From Paralithodes platypus (lineage: Eukaryota; Arthropoda; Malacostraca; Decapoda; Lithodidae), in NCBI GenBank assembly GCA_032716605.1, contig CM064572.1, forward strand, positions 45,744,563 through 45,808,562: a stretch of 64,000 nucleotides of DNA. Reading direction: 5' to 3'. This document shows, piece after piece, positions 10,862 through 21,224 of this stretch. The position numbers and the translations under genes are program-made. Position 1 is the stretch's first letter, and each line of letters opens with the position of its first letter. The notes under the pieces were generated by a model that saw only the letters and a program-made list of their open reading frames with translations, searched no databases and was not told the DNA's origin.

Positions 10862-11824
10862 AGCACCCGTCACACCTAGCCGATTTTAGGCCAAGACTGT
10901 CCGCGACCTAAGGGTCGTGGACAGTCTTTGTCTACGTCGCCTCGCATCATGGGCCGTCGCCAACCTAACAAACAGGTCGGGATTGGTCTTCACATACCCC
11001 CTCAAAAGTTCTACAAGCGTAACATTTGAATCATCAAGTGAGGTAAAAAAAAATGGGACGGGAAAGGGACTGGAGGCTGATGGCGTGTGACGGCGCTTGG
11101 CGGCGCTTGACGGCGCTTGACGACGCTTGACGGGAAACGGTAGGTGTCAGTGCGGTGGCACCGGCCCCATAATTGAGGTCTGCGTCAGGCAGCGTCACCA
11201 TAACAACCTGCGGGGAGCAGCGGCGGCTTGCGGCGACCCAACGATGCCCTAACGGTCCTGGATTATGTACTCGGAGGGGGTGGTCGCCGTTCAAACGGCG
11301 TCATAGGCGGCGATGGTTGGCGGCCATCCCCCTCCAAGCGCCGTAAAAACATACCGGGATCCCCGTTATGCGCCGCCATGCGCGGCCCCCCCCCCGTTAC
11401 GGTGGCTGAAGGTATACTGATGAGGCCCACCCTTTGGTGTAGCTTTTATATACCCCACCTTGAGTTCGGTCGCCGTCGTTCGGGGTCATGCGGGCCGGGG
11501 TTCACCGTCCAATACTGAAGGGGGTCGCCGCTCATCGGCGCAGTAATGCATATTGACGCCGCCCTAACTCCTGTCGACGCCGTTCGTCGGGTCGTTGTCG
11601 ACGCACTACGCCGCAGCGGCGACCTAAAACTCACATTCAGTCCCCCATGGGCGCCGCTCTACCCCGTCAGGGTCGCCGTCACGGTGCCGTCAGGTGGCGT
11701 GGCCATCCATACTGAGTCCGTCCAAAAATCACCCCCCCAATCCTTAATCTCTCCGCCGAAGGCACTCCTGACCACGACTCAAGGTGGTCAGTCTTGGCTC
11801 AAGTCGGCATGGTGCCGCCCTGCT
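10862..11824. mobile_element. GC-rich PIF/Harbinger-like MITE with TTA target duplication (left arm)
   Basis: Flanked by TTA at 10859-10861 and 11825-11827. Ends align as inverted repeats over more than 60 bp: AGCACCCGTCACACC, then GCCAAGACTG and CGACC...GTCGTGG. A subterminal hairpin, GACTGTCCGCGACC paired with GGTCGTGGACAGTC, follows each end. A 3-bp TTA duplication fits PIF/Harbinger. The interior is strikingly GC-rich against its surroundings, with four decamers CGGCGCTTGA-like at 11090-11130. Long open frames here are composition artefacts and are not preserved between arms. Confidence 0.65.
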
Positions 11825-11861
11825 TTAGGAATAAGTAGCCCTAATCAGGTATCAAACACTC

Positions 11862-11871
<10 letters not shown>

Positions 11872-11920
<49 letters not shown>

Positions 11921-11928
11921 CTCTCTCA
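11872..11928. repeat. (CT)n microsatellite
   Basis: About 55 bp of CT with one TCTTC interruption. The right-arm counterpart is (GA)n at 45121-45181. Confidence 0.95.
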
Positions 11929-12249
11929 TATGGAAGTTAATGTAAGCACTTTCTTGGTGTAGCCTATAGCCTATATGTTATTGGTAGGCTCGCTATCATC
12001 CATAATATATTATATTACCTCATATTTATGCACATTTAATTGTAAAATATACTAAGCTTGATATATTTTAATGTTTTCTTTTGTCCTGTAACATTAAATA
12101 AGATTCTATATACACGCATAGTTCAATATATCACAAAAACAAGATGTGTTATATGAGGGGTTCAGGCAGAGCGTGGGGACTGTGACGTCAATCATTCACA
12201 GGTACCTGCGCGTGGGTTGACCCTATATTCTCTGGACCCTGTTATTTAG

Positions 12250-12330
12250 CATGTAATCTGCCTCTACGACTCAAATAGGCAAATACGATCTCCATAAACA
12301 GTCTTATAATTATAATACGTACGTCATTCT
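12250..12330. other. Short unique sequence between the hAT-like element and the LINE tail
   Basis: AT-rich, with no frame. It ends in TCTATCTATTG, the (ATAG)n tail of the following minus-strand LINE fragment. Confidence 0.4.
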
Positions 12331-12583
12331 TCTATCTATTGCCCGACGCCGTGATCCCCGAAGGTGTGGCCACGAACGAACCGCCCCCATGCACCTCTGT
12401 CCCCAGTCAGTCGACACCCCTCCCCCCAACCAGCACCGCGTTCGTTCATATACTTCCTCACTCCATCCTTCCACCTCTCTTTCGGTCTACTTCTCCCTCT
12501 CTGTCCCTCCACCTCACTCTCGTTCACCCTCTTAGTCATTCTCTCGCTTTCCATACGTTCCATATGGCCGAACCATCTCATGC
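12331..12583 (-). mobile_element. RTE-like LINE, 3'-terminal fragment
   Basis: On the minus strand an 81-codon frame (12336-12581) encodes RWFGHMERM, RMTKRV and GQRGRSRPKERWKDGV, the conserved extreme C-terminus of the same LINE family as 26634-29022, followed by a short (ATAG)n tail. It is cut at the 5' side just before a TTAA. The right-arm copy is 44467-44718. Confidence 0.85.
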
Positions 12584-12756
12584 TTAACCCTCATCTAGCG
12601 GGGAGTTTTGGACTATTTTGGGCATATTCAGGCCCTCCTGAATGATCAATCAAGTATCTGCATGAAAAGAAATGTATTCAGCAAAAAACTAGGTGCTACA
12701 AGCTTCAAAATGAGACCAGAACGAGCTACGTAGCACTCATCGTTTTGATGCAGTGG

Positions 12757-13408
12757 TAATAATAATAATAATAATAAGCATGTTACTTATTTCTCATAAG
12801 CGCCAATTTTTCCGAAGAATTCACTAGCGCTCGGAAAGAGAAAGAAAAAAGAACAAAATCAATGCATCAAAAGAAAGCTTATATACAACACACATTTAAC
12901 AATCACTAGCAGTGGCAAAACAGCCTAAACTCTATAGCCATCTGTCATGACACCTCTCTCAAGATCATACCTTCTCTCAAAGAGAAAAGTCTTAAGTTGT
13001 CTCTTGAAGCATTCAACAGAACTCAGTTGTCTCATGGACAGCGGCAACCTGTTATACAACCTGGGAGCCATGTAGGAGAATGACCTCTCAAAGAAAGAAG
13101 ACTGCTGGAAAGCCCTTGGTTCATCGAGACGAAAAGGGTCATTGTCATGACGCACAACTACACCATGGTGTGCCGGTGGGCGCCTGAGCAGCTCCGCAAG
13201 GTACCTAGGCTCACCAAATTTGAGAACCTTAAAAGTCACCAAACACAACTTAAATTCTATTCTTGCTCTTACTGGCAGCCAGTGCAGTTCTATGTGAAGA
13301 GATGTAGTAGGAGTTCTAGGTGGAACACCAAAAATGAGTCTTGCGGCCCTGTTAAGAACAGACTGAACTTTCTTTAAAATATAATTTGGAAGACCCACCA
13401 ACATGGGA
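12757..13408 (-). mobile_element. L2/CR1-type LINE 3' fragment with (TTA)n tail
   Basis: On the minus strand an intact 159-codon frame (12925-13404) encodes the terminal domain of the polymerase: VLNRAARLIFGV, LHWLPVRARIEFKL, FKVLKFGEPRYLAELL, RSFSYMAPRLYNRLP and FKRQLKTFLF, in the order found in L2/CR1-type LINE C-termini. It is followed by about 450 bp of 3' UTR minus the tail, then seven TAA units. The reverse transcriptase core is missing, so this is a dead 5'-truncated copy. The frame is identical in length in the right arm (43646-44125). Confidence 0.85.
12925..13404 (-). pseudogene. LINE (L2/CR1-type) ORF2 C-terminal fragment, 159 aa
   Basis: See the enclosing element. The ATG at the start is an internal methionine, not a real initiation site; the fragment begins where the LINE copy was truncated. 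It contains no catalytic residues. Its open state in both arms suggests a fairly young insertion. Confidence 0.75.
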
Positions 13409-13747
13409 GTTTAGCGTATAGCGGCATATATTTTCCAGCTACGCTCACTACTGGCTACACTGCCGGCCTCTCGAGAACAGAGGGAGCGTGAGTCAGTGGG
13501 CGGTAAGCCCTGGGTGTCGGCCGTGTGGCCTGCTGCGCTCCCGGCCATTTGCACTCTATTTTAACCCTTTAAAAGCCTTAATAATGCTCCTAACTTGCTG
13601 CTTTTTAGATACAGACTTAAGTCGGGCCCCGCTCTTTAAGTGTTAAACTGCATACACTAATTACATTTTACCCAGACTCAAAGGTAAAAAGGCGTCATGG
13701 TGCTTAATGGGTTACATTATGGTTGAGCTGTGGAACTGTTACATGGC

Positions 13748-13883
13748 AAAAATCGACACCTAAATGGCACGAAAGATCTATAAAAGGACAACAAAATCGG
13801 GCGAAAGGTGTTAAAATCGCCAAACTAATGGATCGAACGACTAAACAAATTCAAAACTAGGTGGGCTAAACATGACTTTTGCC
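13748..13883 (-). mobile_element. TTAA MITE family A, partial copy
   Basis: Contains TGGCAAAAATCGACACCTAAATGGCACGAAAG, ACAAAATCGGGCGAAAGGTGTT and AAATCGCCAAACTAATGG, the central part of family A on the minus strand. Both ends are missing. Confidence 0.6.
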
Positions 13884-14401
13884 TTTGAGTGTACGGCTTG
13901 GCTCCAAAAGAAAATATCAGCCCTGTTATTTGCGGAGAAATTAACAATGTCGTGAATACTGGAGTGGAGAAAATTATACCCGATGACTAACAAAGGGTTT
14001 ATTGCCAAGCCACGACACTATCGACTCTTAATGGGTAGTCTTCTGAAACTGTCTCGTCTTTACATTAAACACTCTTTATCATCATTGTGTAACCAGCGGA
14101 TATATATTGTGCATTAAATAGTATCAAAGGAGTAAAGGAAAGCTTATTAATATATATTATTATATTTAGTAACTTAATAATACAGCTTAGATATACTCCT
14201 AAATGGGTAAGAATGAGTTACTGTGGATTATAAACTCAGTCTGGGTTTAATGATTAAAGAGATACTAAATGGAGACTTAGACTAATAATCCAGAAGGGTC
14301 GATAGCCTCTGAAGTCATATTTTAGCTAATTAGCTTGACTGACATAAAATACAGGGTATTAGTTTAACATACACATTTGAGGACGTTATATATATCATTC
14401 C
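13884..14401. other. Unique AT-rich stretch, no feature seen
   Basis: No convincing reading frame, repeat or terminal repeat on either strand. Mirrored at about 42650-43160. Confidence 0.4.
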
Positions 14402-14423
14402 ACAACAAAGGAGTACAAAGGAG

Positions 14424-14900
14424 TAAGGCGGCTTTCTAGGGCCTTTCCTACCTGATGCTGAGAGGATTGGGTTCTAGTCATGTGGTGATGGGCTGGTCTA
14501 TCAGAGTGAGAGCTGAGCAATCTCTGCCATACCCATAGCTTACTCTGACTTTTCCTTTAACTTATATATTTTCTAGATCTCAAGTGATGGCGTCTCTTCC
14601 GTGGATTGACCTCCCAATCTACCAAGCTTGGAAGCCAAAGCATCACATTTTCCCTTGCCCCTCAACTTTCTCTTCAAAATTGCTGAGGGGCACAGGGCCC
14701 TGGGTTGGGCTTTGGTTTCCCGGGCATTTCCGCACCCTCCTCAGCTCCCCGCCATGGAGTGGCTTCGGTCACCCAGGCTTTATTGTGGTCGGCGGGGAGG
14801 GTTCTGTGGGGGCACTCGGTTATGGCCTTGGAATTGCTCGGGGCCTTGGGGCTGTTCAGCCAGGCAGCTTGGGGAACAACAACAACAACAACAACAAAAC
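14424..14900 (+). mobile_element. SINE-like retroposon with (AAC)n tail and ~20-bp target duplication
   Basis: The right-arm copy (42149-42627) is flanked by an exact 20-bp direct repeat, CCTTTGTACTCCTTTGTTGT. The left-arm copy is flanked by slightly diverged versions (14402-14423 and about 14890-14915). The element starts near GGCGGCTTTCTAGGGCC and ends in AAC repeats, the layout of a retroposed copy. GATTGGGTTCTAGTC near base 40 is weakly B-box-like. Three overlapping frames of 115-123 codons run through it because it is GC-rich; none has a recognisable domain and they shift between arms. Confidence 0.55.
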
Positions 14901-15104
14901 TACAAAGGAGTACAAGGAAATCAAGCAACAACAGTCCAAGTGACCCTTCTATGGCTTGCTTGTCCTCCAAAACACTGAGGATCAAGTGTCCAAACAGTGG
15001 TTTAGAGTGGGTAAGGGAACATTGGAAAGGGAACTACTGCCCTGGAACTATGTCCGTGGCAGGATTAGGAAGTTAGTAGGGGACAGATGGGTTAGTAACT
15101 GAGG

Positions 15105-16030
15105 GGGGGATAAAATAAAGTTATTAATTTACAAAATGCAGTCAGTCGCGGGTTTGATGCGAGATATTTGTCTAAGCGGAGTTTTAAATGAATCAACGGT
15201 GCCGCAGTCTATAACGTCTCGGGGAAGCCCATTCCACAAGTTGACAACTCGATTGAAGAAGAAATTCTTAGATTCGTGTGAGTTAAAAAGATTTACCAAT
15301 AATTTTGCAACCGTTTCCCCGCGTGTAATTAGATTGGTCGATAGTGAAGTACTTACTACAGTTCATATTGTCGATGCCTTTGATGATTGTGAACACTTGA
15401 ATTAAGTCACCTCTTAATCTGCGCTGGGTTAAAGGAAATAGATTTAATTCTCTAAGACGCTCTTCGTATGGTTTGTTCTTTAGGCTAGGTATCATTTGGT
15501 AACTCTACGCTGAACTCGTTCCAGCTTGTTTATATCTTTTTGGTAATAAGGGCACCAGGATTGAATGCAGTACTCCAGAAGAGGGTGGACTAAGGAATTG
15601 TAAAGGGTTAGGATAACTTCTTTGGATTTATGCTCAAATGACCTGCCTATAAAGCCAATTATTTTGTTTGCCTTCTTAACAACTTCTGAACATTGTTGAC
15701 TCGGTTTTAGGTTACTCGATATTGTTACTCCCAGATCGGTTTCTCTGTTTACATTCTTAAGCTGAGTGCCATTCATCGAATAGTTTGCTTTCTCATTTAG
15801 GTATCCGATATGTAGTACTTTACATTTATCCGTGAAACTCCTTTGCCAAATTTGGGCCCAACATGACAATTTATTCTAGATTGTGTTGCATATCGTCAAC
15901 TTGTTCTTTTGAGAGTACGCTATTTGCAATTTTTGTATCGTCAGCAAATTTTGAGATTGTACAGGTGAGACCCTCATTTATGTCGTTGATGTACATTAGA
16001 AAGAGAATTGGTCCTCTAATGACAGATATT
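15105..16030 (-). mobile_element. CR1-type LINE 3' half, frame broken (left arm)
   Basis: Mirror of 41008-41930, where the frame is intact. Here a missing T near 15497 and an extra A near 15290 (both homopolymer runs) split it into 15492-15869 and 15283-15495. The deduced protein has KCKVLHIGYLN, LGVTISSNLKPSQQC, VHPLLEYCIQSWCPYY and LERVQRRVTKMIP, the standard CR1-clade polymerase C-terminus, preceded by FADDTK, the catalytic YXDD-type box, near 15955. Confidence 0.88.
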
Positions 16031-16139
16031 AAGCTGACTAAATATGCCTAGTCGTTGCGGTGTCATATATCTAACGCCTAATGCTAGCCGGAATAAGTTG
16101 AGAGAGCGTCATCGCATACATAATTGACATAAGGGGTAG
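16031..16139. mobile_element. Family-B MITE remnant
   Basis: Contains TCTAACGCCTAATGCTAGCCGGAATAAG and, on the minus strand, GACGCTCTC after a TATGCGATG block, resembling one end of family B. The other end is replaced by the CR1 LINE. Confidence 0.4.
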
Positions 16140-16919
16140 TGGTTAATTTTTGGTCCATTTCCTTATATATCTATGTATCTTTCAGCTTGCTCGCTAGTCC
16201 TCCATCAAGCTTTAAAAAAGCTTGACCACCATTCAAAATAAGTGTGTACATTTTTCGGAAGAAAATATCGCTCACAAAGGAAAAACAAAACTTTAATTTT
16301 TATTTTTTATTTTTTTCTATATTCAAACTACTCCCTCTCGGGCATAGGCTTGCACACTCTACCGCTGAACACGGTGAGGCCCGTGAGGTTTTGTTCCAGT
16401 CTATCGAATGAGACATGCGAAGCACCCACTTACGGCTCGAAGCAACTCCATCTCTCAAGCAGCTTTGCCCCTGTGCTTCACAGTCTCATCCCACAGACTC
16501 GGACCCTCACTCTCAGAACGCCACCTATTGAGAAATTAACTCACTAGGCATTGCCCCCCTGTAGCATATTCCCATATTCCCTGAATATGCAAATATTCAT
16601 ACAATGCTATTTAATCAGGGAACAATGAGGGTATTTTTTTTGGCATGTCGGTGTGCTGTGGTAATGCACTGTAATTAGGTACAGCACAAATTCCATCCTA
16701 ATAATATCTTCCCATTGACATATTGAGATTCAAACCCGGGTCCATTGGATTACCAGTCCAGTGGCAAGACCAGTCTGCCACACCTCCACAAATAGGTCTA
16801 TAAATTGACAAAGAAATGGAGCGAAAGTTCTTAAAATCGCCAAACTAATGGATCAAACGTTTTAAAATCTCAAAGCTAATATGATTAAACATGAGGGAGA
16901 AAAGGCAACGACATCCCCC
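16140..16919 (-). mobile_element. TTAA MITE family A interrupted by a tRNA-derived SINE (left arm)
   Basis: The outer part 16791-16919 ends at TTAA 16920-16923, with CCATTAGTTTGGCG-like blocks. The inner part 16140-16289 has the GGAGGACTAGCGAGC and CTTCCGAAAAATGTACAC blocks. The SINE at 16290-16790 separates them. Confidence 0.65.
16290..16790 (-). mobile_element. tRNA-derived SINE (left-arm copy)
   Basis: On the minus strand it begins TGGAGGTGTGGCAGACTGG (A box slightly mutated) with a B-box-like GGGTTTGAATCTC, then a ~430-bp body and an A/T-rich tail (AAATAAAAATTAAAG). The right-arm copy at 40253-40757 keeps perfect pol III boxes. Confidence 0.7.
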
Positions 16920-17358
16920 TTAATTACGTACTGACACTAACTTGGTATTTGGGTGATGGGCTGTAGTTGGTGGATATGTGTGTGTTATGATGGTATTACT
17001 CCGGCTCAGCCTCTTATTGTAAACAGCTTCGGGCATGGAAGAGTATATAGGGAAGGGAGAATGTCCCCTTTTCAGTGTATATAACGACGGGTTTCTCCCT
17101 CATATTGTAGCTATCACTAGACCAGTTTATTTGGCTTACTAAGGAATTATGGGAGTAATGCAGAGGCTTATTATTTTATTCCTAGAGGCCCTTCCAAAGC
17201 TGAGTAAAATCTTGTAATGTTAGCCAGAATAAGATGAAAAGGTGTCCTTGTGTACTGTAAAGGTTAAGTACGTGACCACTAACCTGATATTATAGTAATG
17301 TCGTTCCCGGATATGCGCTGTGATGGTTGGTATTACTCAGGCTGATCCTCTATGTTAA

Positions 17359-17664
17359 GGGGAAATGAGACGGTTTTCTGGTCCCCTTTCTCCCTCGTGT
17401 TAAGCCCCATTTGTTGAGAGATTATATACTTGCCCCATTAGTTTGTCGATTTTAAGACCATTCGTGCTATTTAGGTGTCGATGTTTTCCTAGCGAACGAT
17501 AGTGAGCCTGTAATTTTGGAAAAATTTGTCTACCAAAAAATGTACAAATTTATCTACAAGTGGGAGGTAATGGATGTTTTTTTTTTAGTTTGATGGAAGT
17601 CTAGGGAGGAAACTAGAAAATAATAAATAAATGAAAGAACAATAAAAAAGTGAGCCATCCCCCC
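17359..17664 (+). mobile_element. TTAA MITE family A, complete copy in the tandem array
   Basis: Flanked by TTAA (17355-17358, 17665-17668). It sits between TCCTCTATG and CAGCTTTAGGCATGTGAG, where the neighbouring array units read straight through from TCCTCTATGTAAACA to GGGCATGTGA. This unit comparison confirms the insertion and TTAA duplication. Ends are GGGGAAATGAG and, inward from the right, GGGGGGATGGCTC. Confidence 0.85.
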
Positions 17665-17756
17665 TTAACAGCTTTAGGCATGTGAGATTAGATAGGGAAG
17701 AGCTATTATAGTTAATCCTGTTAGTATAAGATCACGGATTTTCCTTTTATTATGGT

Positions 17757-17925
17757 TTATTTTTTATTTATTCTTTATTTTATTTATTCTTTTATTCAGG
17801 TTTATTCTGTATTTATTCTTTATTTTATTTATTTTTTTATCCTGGTTTATTCTTTATTTATTCTTTATTTTATTTATTCTTTTATTCTGGTTTATTTTGT
17901 TATTCTTTTTCTGGTTTATTATTTT
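17757..17925. repeat. TTTATTC-type low-complexity expansion
   Basis: Imperfect repeats of TTTATT(C/T)(T/A)... about 170 bp long, inside the second array unit. Mirrored at 39110-39300. Confidence 0.8.
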
Positions 17926-18499
17926 ATTCTGACGATTTCATTCAGCTTACTAAGGAATTACGATGTCAAGTGGATTATTAAGACAGACTTTAATAATTGT
18001 ATTCATAGAAGAGCTTCTAAAGCTGAATAAAGTCATCTACGGTACTATAAGCCAGAATAAATAGAAAAAGCGCCATCGTATACAGTGTTGAAATGTTAGA
18101 ATGCGTGACCACTAACCTGATATCTTAGTAATGTGGTTCCCGGATATAAGCTATGATGGTTGGTATTACTCGGCTGATCCTCTATGTAAACACCGGGGTC
18201 GGGGCATGTGATTGTATACTGGGACAAGGTACCGTCTGACAGTTAACCGTGTTAGTATAAGATCACAGATTATCCTTATAGTTTGGTGTTCAATAGACGA
18301 TTCAATCAACTTGCTAAGGAATTATGGTGTCAAGAGGATTATTAAGACATACTTGAATAATATGATTCCTAAATGACTTTCCAAAGCTGAGTAAAATCTA
18401 ATATTAGCCAGAATAAGTAGAACAGGTGTAATTTTATGCTGACATGGTTAAATGCGTGACTACTAATCCGGTATCATTGTAATGTAATGTAGTTCCTGG

Positions 18500-18775
18500 A
18501 TGTGTGTGTGTGTGCGTGCGCGCGTGCGTGCGTGCGTGCGTGCGTGCGTGTGATTGAAGATGTAATGTGTGTGTGTGTAATTGATGGAAGATGTAATGTG
18601 TGTGTGTGTTTTTGTTTTTGTTATGTGTATGAAAGAGACAGAAGGCATAGGTGCCTGTAACAAAGGTCCGCTAAAGCTGAAAGAGCAATAGTCGCTGTTT
18701 TAAACGTTTTTTGTTCTCCTTTTGTGTGTGTGTGTGTGTGTGTTGGAAAGAACTGGTGTGCTTGTTTAGTGTAGT
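18500..18775. repeat. Short (TG)n and (CGTG)n tracts
   Basis: TG/CGTG at 18503-18550, then TG tracts at about 18567-18578, 18598-18609 and 18724-18742. Two tracts follow repeats of GATGTAATGTGTG. No coding. Confidence 0.7.
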
Positions 18776-18960
18776 GAATTAAAAGGAGGAGGAGAAGGAG
18801 GTGTTTGTGAGAGCTAGCTGGATTACTCTCAGTGTAGGTGAGAGACACAAACAGACACAGTGAGGGAAGCTTGTGATAGTTGGTATAACTCTATCTGGTC
18901 CTTTATGTAAACACCTTCGGGCATGGGTCATTGTATAGTGTAGTGGTGTGTGATATTTAA

Positions 18961-19051
18961 CCCACATTGTACCGGTGATGCCCTTTTCGTTATATTATAG
19001 CAACTATTAGACGATTTTATTCAGCTTAGAAAGGACATCCATTAAAAGGCT
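18961..19051 (+). mobile_element. Family-B MITE, 5' half
   Basis: TTAA 18957-18960, then CCCACATTGTACCGGTGATG and CTATTAGACGATTTTATTCAGC. It is cut where the partial family-A copy begins. Confidence 0.6.
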
Positions 19052-19160
19052 ACCTGCACAAATTTGTCTCGAAGGGGGTATTTTGGGATAGTGTGTTTTT
19101 TAAAGCTAAATTTAAGTCTAGGGAACAAACAAATACAAATATACCTGTATATATAGCTAT

Positions 19161-19202
<42 letters not shown>

Positions 19203-19235
19203 TAAAACAAAAACAAATGAAATAATGTCCCCTTG
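19052..19235 (+). mobile_element. Family-A MITE, 3' fragment with (TAA)n
   Basis: ACAAATTTGTCTCGAAGGGG, TAAGTCTAGGGAAC and a final TGTCCCC match the 3' part of family A. A (TAA)n tract (about 19165-19197) expands its interior. Confidence 0.5.
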
Positions 19236-19307
19236 ATGAGTATTCAGTTTCATGGATTCTTTCGTTTTCTTTTTACTTACACTAGACAACTTTTTTTTAC
19301 AGATTAA

Positions 19308-19786
19308 CACCTTACGAGCGGCCTATGCGGTTTATTTATGTGTACCGCACAGCGGGGTGTTTTAGCCAAAATAGGGCTGTTTACGTGATCATTTTCATGC
19401 CTAAATAAGACCCAGAACGTAAAACAAGTACCTATCCCTGAAAGGGCATAAACAGAGCTTTCGAATGACACCATAACGATCCTTGTATGATGGATAGTTT
19501 TCTTGCAATAACCGTGCAACGCGAGTGCAAAAAGCAGGTAATTCGGTACTTTCAGTACATAATTGAGTATGTAGCGAGTGAGAGAGGGAGGAGGGAGCTG
19601 AGATTTGTGTCAGTAGGTTCGCCGCGGTGGTCTGGAGCAGTCATACGCTCGCTAGTCTCCTGCCACCACTTGTCTCTCTCTCTCAGCCAAATTACGTGCT
19701 GAAATTGCCACTCGAGTTATGTCGAGCGCCGCCACATAGTCCAGCTTTATTTAACTCGACTTATGTTGCTCGCCGCTAAATAAGGG
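19308..19786 (+). mobile_element. Family-C TTAA element (479 bp), left arm only
   Basis: Flanked by TTAA at 19304-19307 and 19787-19790. Ends are CACCTTACGAGCGGCC and, inward from the right, CCCTTATTTAGCGGCG. The right arm has the uninterrupted site at 37731-37734 with a single TTAA and the same flanks (TTTTTTTACAGA / GGAGGGCATTAATTATTC), so this is an insertion here or a seamless excision there. A close copy lies at 24739-25218 and a diverged inverted one at 25438-25913. No recognised protein. Confidence 0.9.
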
Positions 19787-19996
19787 TTAAGGAGGGCATT
19801 AATTATTCAATTGGGTAAAAAAAAAATCCCACAGACCATTTCTAAACTAAATACAAACTTATATTAATAGCCAAAATAATACGAAGGAATACGTTTTGGG
19901 TTAAAGTGGATCTACGGAAGTTCTTTTGAATTAAATGTTATTTATGTATTTTTCTCTCTCCTGGCAAGTCGACTTTCGTAAGAATTTTGTTTCGTA

Positions 19997-20356
19997 ATGT
20001 ATAATCCACCCTCGGATACCAAAGCAAAATTGCCCCCAGAAGATTACCTGAAACAAATTGCTGGCGTAAAGTTGCCAGACTACGGCCTTGCATCATTAGT
20101 TCCACTAATTTCTTCTTATCTTCATAACAGAAAAATACGTGTAATGGTAGATGGCCTTTATTCTCAATTTCACTCAATAAATGCTGGTGTTCCCCAGGGA
20201 TCAGTTTTGGCCCCAACTCTGTTCCTCCTTCATATCAATGATCTCATATCTACCACTCATAATCCAATACATTCCTACGCAGATGACTCAACACTCCACA
20301 GTTCCTTCACATTTACCAATTCTTTCACCCAACCCGATCTTATAATTCAAAAATAA
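19997..20356 (+). pseudogene. LINE reverse transcriptase core fragment (GVPQGSV...YADD)
   Basis: 119 codons covering RT motifs 3-5, with GVPQGSVLAPTLFLLHINDL and YADD. In the right arm the same frame (37001-37480) continues further, through KINTAISLNQDLSRINEW, because one extra-base difference near 20345 ends it early here. The ATG is not a real start. Confidence 0.7.
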
Positions 20357-21205
20357 ACACTGCAATTTCTCTGAACCAGGACCTTTCTAGAATTAATGAA
20401 TGGGGACAAAATAATCTAGTTTCCTTTAATGCACAGAAAACCAAGTACATTCAATTTTCTAACTGACAGAATCTCACTGACTCCCATATATATTTTAATG
20501 ATGTAAATATTCCCACTTCCCCTAGTATTGACATTCTCGGTGTAACATTAACTACTAACTTGAGCTGGACACATTATGTTAGAAGCATTGCTAAGAATGC
20601 CTCTAAAAAACTGGGACTCCTGTACAGAGTTCGAGAATTCTTCACTGACGAGCAGTTGGCCGTAATATATAAAGTCATGTGCGTTCTCAGATGGATTACT
20701 GTTCACCTCTGTGGGGTGGAAGTGGAGTGGTTGCATTGAGGCAGTTGGACAAAATTCAAAGTAAAGCTATTAGATTAATCAATAACCCTGCAATCACACA
20801 GGACCTTCCTACATTATCCATACGAAGAAACGTTGCATCCCTTGCATTATTCTACAGATATTTTCACAGCAATTGTTCCGAGGAACTTGCTTCAATGGTG
20901 CCGCCTCTCCACATCTTTCCCCCTAGAACTAGGCCAGATGACGGCGCCCATGAATTTACACTTTCTCCTCCACAATGCAGAACTTCTGCTTATCAGAATT
21001 AATTTATCCCCAGAGCTACTACTCTTTGGAATTCACTTCCCTCGAATTGCTTTCCAGAAACTTACAATCTACAAATGTTTAAATCCAGTTGTTACAAACA
21101 TTTTATGAATGGAGGATGCCTTTAGGCACATGGACCTTTTTGTTTTATGTGTGTTTTTCCTTCCTCCGTTCATTGTCTCAAAAAAAAAAAAAAAAAAAAA
21201 AAAAA
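20030..21205 (+). mobile_element. Jockey/CR1-group LINE, 5'-truncated, poly(A) tail (left arm)
   Basis: Deduced protein blocks in order: LPDYGLASLVPLISSYL, INAGVPQGSVLAPTLFL, HSYADDSTLH (catalytic YADD), INEWGQNN and FNAQKTKY, then a ...QMDYCSPLWGG...LDKIQSKAIRLI C-terminal part. The frame is broken at least three times here, including a TAA where the right arm reads CGA-type sense sequence near 20463. The 3' end is a run of about 25 A (21181-21205). Confidence 0.85.
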
Positions 21206-21224
21206 CGTGTATATCCCCCGCCTT

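Larger units (their letters stand above)
12588..13642 (-). mobile_element. Divergent family-C TTAA element interrupted by an L2-like LINE (inferred)
   Basis: Left TTAA (12584-12587) is followed by CCCTCATCTAGCGGGGAG, like the family-C end CCCTTATTTAGCGGCGAG. The right end, read inward from TTAA 13643-13646, is CACTTAAAGAGCGGGGCC, like CACCTTAAGAGCGGCCTA. Between them lies the L2-like LINE at 12757-13408; without it the element is about 400 bp. A family-C block resembling TCATT-GAAGCT...CTTTTCATGCA is also seen on the minus strand. An internal TTAA at 13561 leaves an alternative 78-bp element. Confidence 0.45.
16924..18956. repeat. Degenerate ~350-bp tandem array
   Basis: Units start near 16930, 17277, 18108 and 18458 with ACTAACCTGATAT-like sequence, then GTTCCCGGATAT, GGTTGGTATTACTC, TGATCCTCTATGTAAAC and GGGCATG, and a family-B-like block (TAGACGATT...CTTACTAAGGAATTA...CCAGAATAAG). 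A MITE (17359-17664) and a (TTTATTC)n-like tract (17757-17925) inflate the second unit. The position after GTTCCTGGAT carries TG/CG repeats in units one and four. Confidence 0.65.

Noticed and set aside
11034..11962. Several 60-180-codon frames in the GC-rich element, including 45343-45882
   Set aside because: Stop-codon scarcity from GC content. Lengths and frames are not conserved between the arms.
13565..13642. Independent 78-bp TTAA mini-element
   Set aside because: Possible, but the outer TTAA ends at 12584 and 13643 match family C better, with an L2-like LINE inside.
14584..15076. Three overlapping frames of 115-123 codons
   Set aside because: They lie in the (AAC)n-tailed retroposon, have no domain, and are altered in the other arm.
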